Origin: Kaistia adipata DSM 17808
GTDB taxonomy: Bacteria > Pseudomonadota > Alphaproteobacteria > Rhizobiales > Kaistiaceae
Assembly: GCF_000423225.1 (NCBI RefSeq)
Contig: NZ_AUHO01000007.1
Location: 558,001 to 622,000, forward strand
DNA length: 64,000 nucleotides
Reading direction: 5' to 3'
Part shown: piece after piece, positions 25,606-34,045 of the stretch
How positions within the stretch are numbered: position 1 is the stretch's first letter
How the letters are laid out: each line of letters starts with the position of its first letter
Position numbers and translations under genes: made by a program
Notes under the pieces: generated by a model
Told to the model about the DNA's origin: nothing
What the model saw: the letters and a program-made list of their open reading frames with translations, nothing else
Database searches by the model: none

Positions 25606-27179
25606 TTCGCGTGTCCCGCCTTCGCCAGCGCGTCGCGCTGCATTTCGGCCTGCGCCGCGGTGATGGTGCGCAGCACCTTGTCCTCGCTGCCCTCGGCGCG
25701 CTGGAATTCGCCGACCAGGCGGCCATCGGCGACGACGAGGCAGCGGTCGGCGATGCCGATCACTTCCTCCAGCTCCGAGGCGACGACGACGAGCGCCACG
25801 CCCTTGTCGGCGAGGTCGACGATCAGCCGGTAGATCTCGGCGCGGGTCGCCGCGTCGACGCCCTTGGTCGGCTCGTCGAGCAGCAGCACGCGCGGCGCGC
25901 TCATCAGCACGCGGGCGAAGAGCAGCTTCTGCTGGTTGCCGCCGGAGAGGTGGGCGACGGAGGATTGCGGCGAGCGGGCCTTGACGTTCAACGCCCGCAT
26001 GGCGGCGAGCACGGCGCTCTTCTCGCGGCCGTCGCGCACCATGCCGTGGCTCGACAGCTTCGTCAGGTTGCCGATGGTGATGTTGGCGCCGACCGGGAGG
26101 TTGAACAGCAGCCCGTCGCGCTTGCGGTCCTCGGTCAGGAGCGCGATGCCAGCCGCGCGGGCGTCGGCGGCGGTCGCGATCGCGACGTCGCGGCCGTCGA
26201 TGGCGATGGCGCCGGAATAGGGGATGCGGCCGTAGATCGCGTGCAGGATCTCGGTACGGCCGGAGCCGAGCAGGCCGGCAAGGCCGAGGATCTCGCCGGG
26301 GCGCACGTCGAAGGAGACGTCGCTGACACCGCGATTGACGCCGAAGCGGCCGGCGATCGAGAGGTTTTTCACCGAAAGCAGCGGCTTCGTCGCCGCTGGC
26401 GGCGCCTCGTGATGCGGATAGAGGCGCTGCAGCTTCTGGCCCGACATGGCGTAGATGAACTGCTCCTCGTCGAAGGCGTCGCGCTCGATGGCGGCGGCGA
26501 CGCGGCCGTCGCGCAGCACCGTGGCGCGGTCGCAGATGGCGAGCACCTCGGGCAGGCGGTGGGTGATGAAGATCATCGTCTTGCCCTGCGCCTTGAGGCG
26601 GCGGAGCACGGAGAACAGCCGCTCGACCTCGACGCCGGAGAGCGAGGCGGTCGGCTCGTCCAGCATCAGGACGCGGGGCTTGAAGGAGAGGGCGCGCGCG
26701 ATCATCACGAGGTGGCGCTGCGCGGACGTGAGGCTCGCGACCAGCATGCGCGGGTCGATCTGAAGGCCGAGCTCGTCGAACAGCGCGCGCGCCTCCTGCT
26801 CCATGCGGCGGCGGTTGATGATCGGGCCGCGGCCGAGGCCGGTATGGCCGGCGAAGACGTTTTCCGCGACGGTGAGCTGTTCCAGCACCTCGATTTCCTG
26901 CGGCACGTAGCCGACGCCGCAGGCGCGGGCTTCCGAGGTCGAGGCAAAGGTGACCGGCTTGCCGTCGACGAGGATCTCGCCCGAATAGGAGCCGGCCTTG
27001 TGCACGCCGTTCAGGATCTTGACGAGGGTCGATTTCCCGGCGCCGTTCTGGCCGAGCAGGGCGTGGATCTCGCCGGGATGGACAGCGAAATCGACGCCGC
27101 GCAGCGCCTGCACGCCGGAGAAGCTCTTGACGATGGCGCGGGTCTGGATGACGGGCGGGGCGGTGTCTGGGTCGGTCAT
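25602..27179 (-). CDS. Sugar ABC transporter ATPase, double-domain (RbsA-type)
   Basis: A 525-residue tandem ATPase. Domain 1 has GQNGAGKST, a relaxed signature LTSAQRHLVMIARAL and MLDEPTASL. Domain 2 has a degenerate Walker A (GLLGSGRTE), an intact LSGGNQQKL and LLDEPTKGVD. This is the normal RbsA asymmetry. It lies between the binding-protein gene (330 bp away, repeats between) and the SDR (4-bp overlap). Confidence 0.9.
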   Translation of the reverse strand: MTDPDTAPPVIQTRAIVKSFSGVQALRGVDFAVHPGEIHALLGQNGAGKSTLVKILNGVHKAGSYSGEILVDGKPVTFASTSEARACGVGYVPQEIEVLEQLTVAENVFAGHTGLGRGPIINRRRMEQEARALFDELGLQIDPRMLVASLTSAQRHLVMIARALSFKPRVLMLDEPTASLSGVEVERLFSVLRRLKAQGKTMIFITHRLPEVLAICDRATVLRDGRVAAAIERDAFDEEQFIYAMSGQKLQRLYPHHEAPPAATKPLLSVKNLSIAGRFGVNRGVSDVSFDVRPGEILGLAGLLGSGRTEILHAIYGRIPYSGAIAIDGRDVAIATAADARAAGIALLTEDRKRDGLLFNLPVGANITIGNLTKLSSHGMVRDGREKSAVLAAMRALNVKARSPQSSVAHLSGGNQQKLLFARVLMSAPRVLLLDEPTKGVDAATRAEIYRLIVDLADKGVALVVVASELEEVIGIADRCLVVADGRLVGEFQRAEGSEDKVLRTITAAQAEMQRDALAKAGHAK

Positions 27180-27274
27180 GTCTCGGTCCCCGAAGTCCTT
27201 GTCTCACCTCTACCAGAGGAGATCCTTGCAGTGCGTTGAAGGTCGCATCCGGCCACGGTGCATGGGTCGGAGCG

Positions 27275-27495
27275 CGTCGCCCCGGCGGAGGCCGGGGCCC
27301 ATGAACACCGGCCATGCAAGCCATGGCGCAGCCTTTCGGCCGCGGGCCGGTGTGTCTGGATCCCGGCCTCCGCCGGGATGACGGCGGAGCGTCGCGGGCA
27401 TCGTGCCGAAATTCCCCACGAAGAGGTGGGTGACCTCAGCCCTTGCTTCGGCGAGGAAGCAAGTCCGTCACCCTCTCCCGCCGGGCGGGAGAGGG
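27275..27495. repeat. Family 1 and family 2 repeats inside importer operon
   Basis: The 330-bp gap 27180-27509 between ATPase and binding-protein genes contains two family 1 units facing each other (27275-27311 and 27349-27387) and a CCCTCTCCCG/CGGGAGAGGG palindrome at 27471-27495. The position after the binding-protein gene suits 3'-end protection or transcript attenuation, giving more binding protein than ATPase (inference). Confidence 0.75.
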
Positions 27496-27509
27496 CAGGT
27501 TGGCGGCCC

Positions 27510-28487
27510 TTACTGGCCGGCGCGGTCGAGCATCGCGTAATAGGGGTCGAGGTCGCCGGCGGTGATGACGCCCGCCGGCAGCGGGTTCAGGTAGGGAACC
27601 TCCTTGCCCTCGGCGAGGTCGTTGGCGAGCTCGGCCGTCTTGGCGCTTTCCTCGTAGAGCGGCTGGGCGACGACGCCATAGACCGCGCCCGACTTCACCA
27701 GGTCGAGGTTCTGGCGGATGTAGTCCATGCCGATGATGACGAGCGGGCGGTCGGCCTTGCGCGACGCGCCGGACCAGGTCTGGGCGCCGTTGCCCGTGGT
27801 CGAGAAGGCGGCGACGACGTCCGGGTTGCCCTGCAGCAGCGCCACGGCCTTGGCCTCGGCGGAGGACGGCTCGAAGCCTTCCATCTGGGTGTCGAGGATC
27901 TTCACCTCGGGGAAGCGCTCGGCCATCGTCTTGCGGAATGAATCCGCCATGACGTTCTCGGTGTCGTTGGACGAGCCCTGGGTGAGCGCGATCACGCCCT
28001 TGCCGCCCAGCTTCTCGCCCATCGAGATGGCGGCCGACTGGCCGGCCGACGGGATGTCCTCGCCGACGGCGGCCTTGAGGCCGGCGACCGAGCCCTCCGG
28101 CGGCAGCACGTGCCAGGTGACGACCGGGAAGCCTTCCTTGCCGAGCTTGCCGATGAACGGGAAGATCTCGGGGCCGGGGCCATAGACGGCGATGGCGTCG
28201 AACTTGGTGCGGGCCATGGCGGCCTCGGCAAGCGGGATCGACGCCGAGACGTCATAGTTGGTCGAGCTCGGATTGCCGACCACTTCGCAGGTATTGCCGA
28301 GTTCCTTGCACTTCTCCAGGAAGCCGGCCTGCATCAGGCGGTGCACCGGATGGTCGCGCATGGGCTGGACCCAGAGCACGTTCTTGCCGGCCGCGAGGCT
28401 GGCCTCGGGCAGGGCGGCGAGGCCGGCCGTCACGGCGACGGTGGCCAGCAGCGCGGATTTCAGCAGGCTGGAAAATCGTTCGGTCAT
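27510..28487 (-). CDS. Periplasmic sugar-binding protein (RbsB-type)
   Basis: A 325-residue protein with signal peptide ending near ALPEASLA (about residue 32) and a peripla_BP_4-type fold: VLWVQPMRDHPVHRLM, FDAIAVYGPGPEIFP, VIALTQGSSNDTENV, VVAAFSTTGNGAQTWSG and VIIGMDYIRQNLDLV. GGGAGG precedes the ATG. It is the second gene after the permease at 28632. Its ligand is a sugar or polyol, and it differs clearly from the binding protein at 15545, so the two importers probably take different but related substrates. Confidence 0.9.
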   Translation of the reverse strand: MTERFSSLLKSALLATVAVTAGLAALPEASLAAGKNVLWVQPMRDHPVHRLMQAGFLEKCKELGNTCEVVGNPSSTNYDVSASIPLAEAAMARTKFDAIAVYGPGPEIFPFIGKLGKEGFPVVTWHVLPPEGSVAGLKAAVGEDIPSAGQSAAISMGEKLGGKGVIALTQGSSNDTENVMADSFRKTMAERFPEVKILDTQMEGFEPSSAEAKAVALLQGNPDVVAAFSTTGNGAQTWSGASRKADRPLVIIGMDYIRQNLDLVKSGAVYGVVAQPLYEESAKTAELANDLAEGKEVPYLNPLPAGVITAGDLDPYYAMLDRAGQ

Positions 28488-28631
28488 TGGTAGTCCTCCC
28501 TCTGGTTGACCGCCTTGTGGCGGTCTTTTCGACTGGTTCCCTTGGTGGTCGCGTTCTCTTCACGCGAACCGGTGTCGACTTCGCTTGAAGGCGCTTGGCG
28601 TCATGCCGTCCGGCCGGGGCCGGACGGGTGT

Positions 28632-29693
28632 TCAGGATGGCTTGCTGGCGGGCTCGGTGGTGGCGGCGGGCTGGGCGCCGCCGGATCCGGCGATGAAGAA
28701 GCGGCGGCGCAGGATGTCGAGGCCGACGGCCATCACCATGATCACGCCGACGGCGATCTGCTGCCAGTTGGCGTTGACGCCGACGACGACGAGGCCGCTG
28801 GTGACGACCTGCAAGAGCAGCACGCCGATCAGGCCGCCGGCCATGGTGCCGGCGCCGCCGAACAGGCTGACGCCGCCGACGACGACGCCGGCGATGACGT
28901 TCAGTTCCCAGCCGCTGCCGATCGACGTGGTGCCGGAGGCAAGGTCGGCCATGACGAACATGCCGGCGATGGCGGCGAGCGCGCCAACCGTCATGAAGGC
29001 GCCGATCTTGTACCAGTTGGTGTCGATGCCAACGAGGCGGGCGACTTCGGGATTGCCGCCGGTCGCGTACATGTTGCGGCCGAGCACCGTGCGGCGAAGC
29101 ACGAAATCGGCCCCGAGCGCGGCGATCACGAAGAAGACAAAGCTCCAGCCGAGCCCGAAGATGATGCTGGCATAGCCGATGTCGCTGATCACCGGCGGCA
29201 GCGGATAGACCGGGTAGCCATTGGTGACGACCTGGATCAGGCCCTGGCCGATGAACAGCATGCCGAGCGTCTGGATGAAGGCCGGGATCTTGAACTTGAC
29301 CACGACGAGGCCGTTGATCAGTCCGATGCCGGCGCCGACCAGCACGCCACCGAGAAGCGCCAGCGGCACGGGCAGGGCGAGGGCGGTCATCAATTTCGCG
29401 CTGCAGACCGCCGATAGCCCCGCGACGGCACCGACCGACAGGTCGAACTCGCCGCAGACGAGCAGGATGGTCTGGCCGATGGCGATGATGCCGATGAAGG
29501 AGACGACGCGCAGGATGGCGCGGATGTTGCGCTCCGACAGGAACGCCGGCTCCATCATGTAGAAAAAGGCGACGAGCACGATCAGCGCGAGCAGAACGCC
29601 CACCTCGCCGACCGCGACAAGCCGCGTCAACCGATCGCGCAGCGCGCGGCCGGATCCTTCGAGGCCGGAGTCTCGTTCGGCGGTACGTTCCAT
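28632..29693 (-). CDS. Sugar ABC transporter permease (RbsC-type)
   Basis: A 353-residue permease: a polar N-terminus, then about 8-10 membrane helices with the CUT2 motifs AIGQTILLVCGEFDLSVGAVAG and VVGGVSLFGGAGTMAGGLIG. ATG 29693 with GGGAGGAAAAC upstream is chosen; a longer reading frame to 29777 would begin beside the operator. It is first in the order permease-SBP-ATPase-SDR, unlike the SBP-first operon at 11-16.6 kb, so the two importers are not simple duplicates. Confidence 0.9.
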   Translation of the reverse strand: MERTAERDSGLEGSGRALRDRLTRLVAVGEVGVLLALIVLVAFFYMMEPAFLSERNIRAILRVVSFIGIIAIGQTILLVCGEFDLSVGAVAGLSAVCSAKLMTALALPVPLALLGGVLVGAGIGLINGLVVVKFKIPAFIQTLGMLFIGQGLIQVVTNGYPVYPLPPVISDIGYASIIFGLGWSFVFFVIAALGADFVLRRTVLGRNMYATGGNPEVARLVGIDTNWYKIGAFMTVGALAAIAGMFVMADLASGTTSIGSGWELNVIAGVVVGGVSLFGGAGTMAGGLIGVLLLQVVTSGLVVVGVNANWQQIAVGVIMVMAVGLDILRRRFFIAGSGGAQPAATTEPASKPS

Positions 29694-29777
29694 GTTTTCC
29701 TCCCTGTCCACCGGGGGCATCCTCCTCGATGCGGTCTCCGGCAGGACCGCCTCAGAACGTTGAGGCGGCCAGCTCAC

Positions 29778-29795
29778 ATAACATCATGCTATTAT
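29778..29795. promoter_or_regulatory. Shared 18-bp operator, copy D (second RbsABC operon)
   Basis: ATAACATCATGCTATTAT, identical to the reverse complement of the copy at 21888. It is an imperfect inverted repeat around CATG and overlaps a TATAAT on the minus strand, 85 bp upstream of the permease start. Confidence 0.7.
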
Positions 29796-29992
29796 AAACT
29801 TATCAACTCTCGCCGCGCGGCATCCACGGAAAACTGGAGGCGAGGGGATCGGTCGATGGGCGGAAGAGAGCATCCTGGTTGCACGGGCTGCACAAGCCGC
29901 ATCCGCCATCGTTCGCCGCAGGCGTCGATCCCCCCTCCGCCGTCGTCCCGGTTCCCGAGCCGGGCAAAGCCGTATTCGATCCGCGCACGTCC

Positions 29993-30297
29993 TTCACCTC
30001 TCCCATGGGGAGAGGTCGGAGCAAAGCTCCGGGTGAGGGGGTAGGGAACCATCTGGAGAGGCCGCAAACCCTCACCCGCCGCACTGCGTCCGTCGACCTC
30101 CTTCTCGGGGAGAGGGGGAAAAGAGGGCGTCGACGGCATTCTGCGCCGGCCGCCTGGGAGCTTTACGCACCACGCTGAGAACGCACCGCCGTCATCCCGG
30201 CGGAGGCCGGGATCCAGATCCGCCGAGCTGTGGCCGGAGGGCGCGCCACGCTCTTTTGGCCCGTGTCTATGGGCCCCGGCCTTCGCCGGGGCGACGC
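29993..30297. repeat. Family 2 and family 1 repeats between divergent operons
   Basis: The stretch 29796-30469 has no gene. It holds a family 2 pair in opposite orientation (29993-30041 and 30067-30118) and two family 1 units facing each other (30187-30217 and 30262-30297). The rest, up to the LacI start, is unremarkable. Confidence 0.75.
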
Positions 30298-30469
30298 CCG
30301 GCTGCCCTTGGCCGGAGACCAGCATTAATTCTGGATCGATAGACTGCTCTGCCGTCCTCTGGCCGTGCTCGAAGCATGTCGCGACATGGATCCGGTTCAT
30401 CGGCACGGGATGTATCTCTAGAATAGCCGAAGGGGCCGATTCCATCCGGCACATTGAGCGAGCGTTGCG

Positions 30470-31507
30470 ATGGTGAATTCCGATCCGCGTGATCCCGGCA
30501 AGCCACGGCTGAGCATGAAGGAAATCGCGCGTCGCGCCGGCGTCGCGCCGATGACCGTGTCGCGGGCGCTCGCCGATCCGGACAAGGTTTCGCCGGCGAC
30601 GCGGGCTCGCGTGATGGAGGTGGTCGAGCGCGAGGGCTTCATCCGCAACCAGCTCGCCTCCTCGATGTCGTCCAATCGCAACCGCCGGCGCATCATCGGC
30701 ACGATGGTGCCGCCGCTGATCAATTCCGGCATCGCCGAGCAGGTGCAGGGCATGTCGGATGCCTGCCACGAGGCGGGCTACCAGCTGCTGCTGATCCAGG
30801 GCGACTTCGATCCCGAGGGCGAGGAGCAGGCGATCCGCGCGCTGCTCGGCTGGCAGCCGGCCGGGCTGATCCTGCAGGCCTTCGTCAATTCCGACGCCGC
30901 GCGGACGCTGCTCGGTTCCGGCGAGGTGGCGGTCGTCGAGATCAGCGAGATCCGCGGCCGCGAACCGATCGACATGGCGGTCGGCGTCTCGAACTTCGAC
31001 ACCGCCTATGCCATGACCTGCCACCTGGTCGACAGGGGCTATCGCCGCATCGGCTTCGCCTCGACCCCGGTGCACGGCAATGACCGCCTGCAGCAGCGCC
31101 GCATCGGCTATCGCCAGGCGCTGGTCGATCGCGGCCATGCCTATCCCGGAAGCCTGGAGATCGAGGTGCCGATCACCGCCGAGGGCGGCGCCACGGCGCT
31201 GGCGGCGCTGGTGGAACGGGATCCCGAACTCGACGTGCTGTTCTGCTCGTCCGACACGCTGGCGATCGGCGCGGTGCAGGAGTGCCACCGGCGCGGCTGG
31301 AAGATCCCGGAGCGCATGGCGATCGCCGGCTATGGCGACATGGACCTGGCCGCCGAGCTCTATCCGAGGCTCACGACGCTGCGCGTGCCGCGCCTCGCCA
31401 TGGGGCGGCTGGCGGTCGAGCAGTTGTTGAAGCGGTTGAAGGGCGAGGCGGAGCTGCCGCGCATCGTGCCGGTCGGCTTCGAGATCGTCGAGCGCGAGAG
31501 CGCCTGA
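30470..31507 (+). CDS. LacI-family transcriptional regulator
   Basis: A 345-residue repressor. The HTH (SMKEIARRAGVAPMTVSRALADPDKVSPATR, about residues 15-45) has the hinge helix after it, and the effector domain is periplasmic-binding-protein-like (GTMVPPLINSGIAEQVQG, GFASTPVHGND, LFCSSDTLAIGAVQ, IAGYGDMDLAA). It resembles the GntR/gluconate-operon branch of LacI regulators. ATG 30515 is an alternative start. It is divergent from the second RbsABC operon and ends 7 bp before the convergent permease stop. CpG-centred palindromes at 37843 and 16674 are its proposed operators. Confidence 0.88.
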   Translation: MVNSDPRDPGKPRLSMKEIARRAGVAPMTVSRALADPDKVSPATRARVMEVVEREGFIRNQLASSMSSNRNRRRIIGTMVPPLINSGIAEQVQGMSDACHEAGYQLLLIQGDFDPEGEEQAIRALLGWQPAGLILQAFVNSDAARTLLGSGEVAVVEISEIRGREPIDMAVGVSNFDTAYAMTCHLVDRGYRRIGFASTPVHGNDRLQQRRIGYRQALVDRGHAYPGSLEIEVPITAEGGATALAALVERDPELDVLFCSSDTLAIGAVQECHRRGWKIPERMAIAGYGDMDLAAELYPRLTTLRVPRLAMGRLAVEQLLKRLKGEAELPRIVPVGFEIVERESA

Positions 31508-31514
31508 CGCGGGC

Positions 31515-32189
31515 TCAGGCGAGCGCCGCACGGCCCCGTCCCTCCACCTCGAGGCGACGCTCCAGGCGCTTCGCGAGCAGCGACAGCGGCCAGCACAGCG
31601 CGAAATAGATCAGCGCGACGGTGCCGAACACCAGCATCGGCTCGAAGGTCACCGTGTTGATCATGGTGGCGGTGCGGGCGAGCTCGGTGAGCCCGATCAG
31701 CGAGGCGACCGAGGTGGTTTTCACGATCTGCACCATGAAGCCGACCGTCGGCGGCAGCATCAGCTTCAGCGCCTGCGGGAAGATGACGAGGCGTAGCGTC
31801 GGCACGAAGCGCAGGCTGAGCGCCTTCGCTGCCTCCCATTGGCCGCTGGGGATCGCCTCGATCGAGCCGCGAACGATGTCGCCGAAGAAGGCGGCCGAGT
31901 TGAGCGAGAAGGTGATCGCCGCCGCCGTCCAGGGATCCGGGCTCAAGCCGATGAAGGCGGTGCCGTAATAGGCCATGAAGAGCTGGATCAGGATCGGCGT
32001 GCTCTGGAAGAAGCGGATATAGCCGGCCGCGATCATCCTGAGCGGCTTCGAGGCGCTGATCCGCAGGCTCCCGACGAGGATGCCGAGGATGCCGCCGCCG
32101 GCGAAGGCGATCAGCGACAAGAGGATCGTCCAGCGCGCCGAGAGGAGCAGGAAGCTGAATTCGCCGAAGCCGAACTCGCGCAGGTTCAT
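31515..32189 (-). CDS. Polar amino-acid-type ABC permease (HisM/GlnP family), subunit 2
   Basis: A 224-residue permease with five likely helices, the family sequences YIRFFQSTPILIQLF and GIEAIPSGQWEAAKAL (as SIEAIPSGQWEAAKAL) and a basic C-terminus. It is paired with the permease at 32200. This family normally carries amino acids, but relatives near sugar genes can carry opines, sugar acids or amino sugars. No matching ATPase is adjacent. Confidence 0.87.
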   Translation of the reverse strand: MNLREFGFGEFSFLLLSARWTILLSLIAFAGGGILGILVGSLRISASKPLRMIAAGYIRFFQSTPILIQLFMAYYGTAFIGLSPDPWTAAAITFSLNSAAFFGDIVRGSIEAIPSGQWEAAKALSLRFVPTLRLVIFPQALKLMLPPTVGFMVQIVKTTSVASLIGLTELARTATMINTVTFEPMLVFGTVALIYFALCWPLSLLAKRLERRLEVEGRGRAALA

Positions 32190-32199
32190 CGGAGGCTCC

Positions 32200-32868
32200 T
32201 CATGTCTTCCAGCGGAAGAAGAAGCGGGAAAAGCCCTGGAACAGCAGGATGAAACCCTGCACCAGCACGAAATAGATGATCGCGACGACGATATAGACCT
32301 CGAAGGAGCGGAAGGTCTGCATCACCATGTTGTTGGCGATCGCCGTCAGTTCCTCCGCCGCGATCGCCGAGATGATGCTGGTGCCGAGCAATTGCAGGAT
32401 GAACTGGCCGCAGAGCGCCGGATAGATGGCGCGGAGCGCCTGCAAGAGCACGATGTGGCGGATGATCTTGTAGGGCTTGAGGCCGAGCGACTTCGCCGCC
32501 TCGATCTGGCCGGACGGGATCGACTGGATGCCTGCCCGCATGATCTCGGTCGCATAGGCGCCGAGATGGATCGAGAGCGCCAGGATGGCGGCGGCGCTGC
32601 TCGAGAGCTTCAGCCCCAGGAAGGGTAGGGTGAAGAAGACGAAATAGAGCTGGATCAGCAGCGGCGTGTTGCGGATCAGCTCGACATAGGCGGCGACGAT
32701 CCGCGACAGCCAGCGCGGGCCGAACGAGCGCGCCACCGCGCCGAGGATGCCGATGGCGAGGCCCAGTATCATCGACACGCTGGCGAACCAGATGGTCAGC
32801 CAGGCGCCGTGGATCAGCTCCTCCGAGCGGATCAGGATCGGGCCGAACTGGAAGACGTAGCTCTGCAT
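32200..32868 (-). CDS. Polar amino-acid-type ABC permease (HisM/GlnP family), subunit 1
   Basis: About 222 residues from ATG 32868 (MQSYVFQFG). A GTG at 32946 extends the frame by 26 Pro/Ala/Arg-rich residues that overlap a repeat element and are not family-like. Motifs: YVELIRNTPLLIQLYFVFF and GIQSIPSGQIEAAKSLGL. It lies 10 bp before the second permease. A repeat pair separates it from the binding protein. Confidence 0.87.
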   Translation of the reverse strand: MQSYVFQFGPILIRSEELIHGAWLTIWFASVSMILGLAIGILGAVARSFGPRWLSRIVAAYVELIRNTPLLIQLYFVFFTLPFLGLKLSSSAAAILALSIHLGAYATEIMRAGIQSIPSGQIEAAKSLGLKPYKIIRHIVLLQALRAIYPALCGQFILQLLGTSIISAIAAEELTAIANNMVMQTFRSFEVYIVVAIIYFVLVQGFILLFQGFSRFFFRWKT

Positions 32869-32940
32869 GAGGCCGTCCGATCGGTTCTGGGCTGGTGGCG
32901 CAGGCGGTGCCCGGTCCGCCGGGCGGTCCTGCGTCTCGCT

Positions 32941-33066
32941 CTTCACCTCCCCCTGAGGGGGAGGTCGACGGCGAAGCCGGCGGGTGAGGGTTTAGGGAAC
33001 CATCCGGAGAGGCCGTAAACCCTCACCCGGCCCTGCGGGCCGACCTCTCCCGCAGGGAGAGGTGAA
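32941..33066. repeat. Family 2 repeat pair inside the polar-substrate importer operon
   Basis: Two family 2 units in opposite orientation (32941-32993 and 33017-33066) fill the gap between the binding-protein stop and the first permease. Together they can form a long foldback in the mRNA, of the kind that protects an upstream binding-protein message. Confidence 0.75.
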
Positions 33067-33073
33067 AGTCGCC

Positions 33074-33892
33074 TCAGAACACCGGCAGCGGCGGCAACGG
33101 GGTGTTGCGGTATTTCTGCGACAGCCGCTCCAGCGTGCCGTCCTGCTTCAGCGTGAAGATGAAGGTGTTCAGCCACTGCAGGATGTCGGGATTGCCGCGC
33201 CGGACGCCGACGCCGAAATAGAACGTCTTCAGGATGTACTTCATCTCGAAGTCCTCTCCCTTGTCGCTCTTCTTCAGATAGATGTCGCCATAATCGCCGC
33301 CGCCCATCGCGTCGATCTGGCCGGAGACCATGGCCTGCAGTAGCGAGGCATAGTCGTCGAAGCGCAGGATCTCGATTCCGGGATTGGCCTTGGCCGCCTC
33401 GGTCAAAAGGCCGTCCTCGCCGGTGCCGCGCGTCAGCCCGACCTTCTTGCCGACGAGATCGGCGTGGCTCTTGATGTTGGAGGATTTCGGCGCGATCACC
33501 ACCGCCGACTGGCCGGCATAGGGAATGGAAAAGTTGACCTGCAGCGCGCGCGGCGCGGTGATCGAGAAGATCGACACCACGAGGTCGGCGCGGTTGGTCA
33601 GGAGCGCCGGGATGCGGCCGGGCGAGGTGACGGTGACGAACTCGACCGGCACGCCGAGCGCCGCGCCGATCAGCTTGGCGAACTCGATGTCGAAGCCGGC
33701 CGGCTGGAACTCCTCGTCGATCATGCCGTAGGGCGGCGTCGTGGTGTCGATGGCGATCACCACCTTGCCGCGCGAGATGATGTCGTCGACGGTCTCGGCG
33801 GCGGCCTGTCGCGGCGCGGCGGTTAGAAGCAGAGCGGACATCGCCAGCGCGGCGCAGCCGGCAACGATGGTCCTCAAGCGAGTCTTGAACAT
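33074..33892 (-). CDS. Periplasmic polar-substrate-binding protein (SBP_bac_3 family)
   Basis: About 272 residues from ATG 33892, which has GGGAGGGAAG upstream. The signal peptide ends near RQAAA (about residue 32). The fold is shown by GKVVIAIDTTTPPYGM, AGFDIEFAKLIGAALG, GRIPALLTNRADLV, KVGLTRGTGEDGLL and QAMVSGQIDAMGGGDYGD. It is the first gene of SBP-permease-permease and the last copy of the shared operator lies about 100 bp upstream. The ligand is unknown. The operon placement suggests a sugar-linked compound rather than a plain amino acid (inference). Confidence 0.88.
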   Translation of the reverse strand: MFKTRLRTIVAGCAALAMSALLLTAAPRQAAAETVDDIISRGKVVIAIDTTTPPYGMIDEEFQPAGFDIEFAKLIGAALGVPVEFVTVTSPGRIPALLTNRADLVVSIFSITAPRALQVNFSIPYAGQSAVVIAPKSSNIKSHADLVGKKVGLTRGTGEDGLLTEAAKANPGIEILRFDDYASLLQAMVSGQIDAMGGGDYGDIYLKKSDKGEDFEMKYILKTFYFGVGVRRGNPDILQWLNTFIFTLKQDGTLERLSQKYRNTPLPPLPVF

Positions 33893-33995
33893 GCCTTCCC
33901 TCCCTGATGCGCGTCGCCGCGCGGCCATTTCCTCTCGTGTAGCGTCTGGGTGGCCCGTCTTCCGGTCGTTCGGACCGCGCGCGCCTTGGCCCCTA

Positions 33996-34013
33996 GTGTG
34001 AACATACTATTAT
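33996..34013. promoter_or_regulatory. Shared operator, copy E (polar-substrate importer)
   Basis: GTGTGAACATACTATTAT keeps the right arm CATRCTATTAT of the other copies (12 of 18 overall) but has a diverged left arm. It overlaps TATAAT on the minus strand, 104 bp upstream of the binding-protein start. Part of the match could be the -10 box alone. Confidence 0.45.
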
Positions 34014-34045
34014 AATCATATCAAGATGTGGTTGCGCCCTGAGGG

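Noticed and set aside
24829-27324. Apparent 831-residue fusion of an unknown domain with the SDR
   Set aside because: Only the last 258 codons are SDR-like; the rest is the out-of-frame shadow of the ABC ATPase gene. A start with 4-bp ATGA overlap at 25605 explains the SDR.
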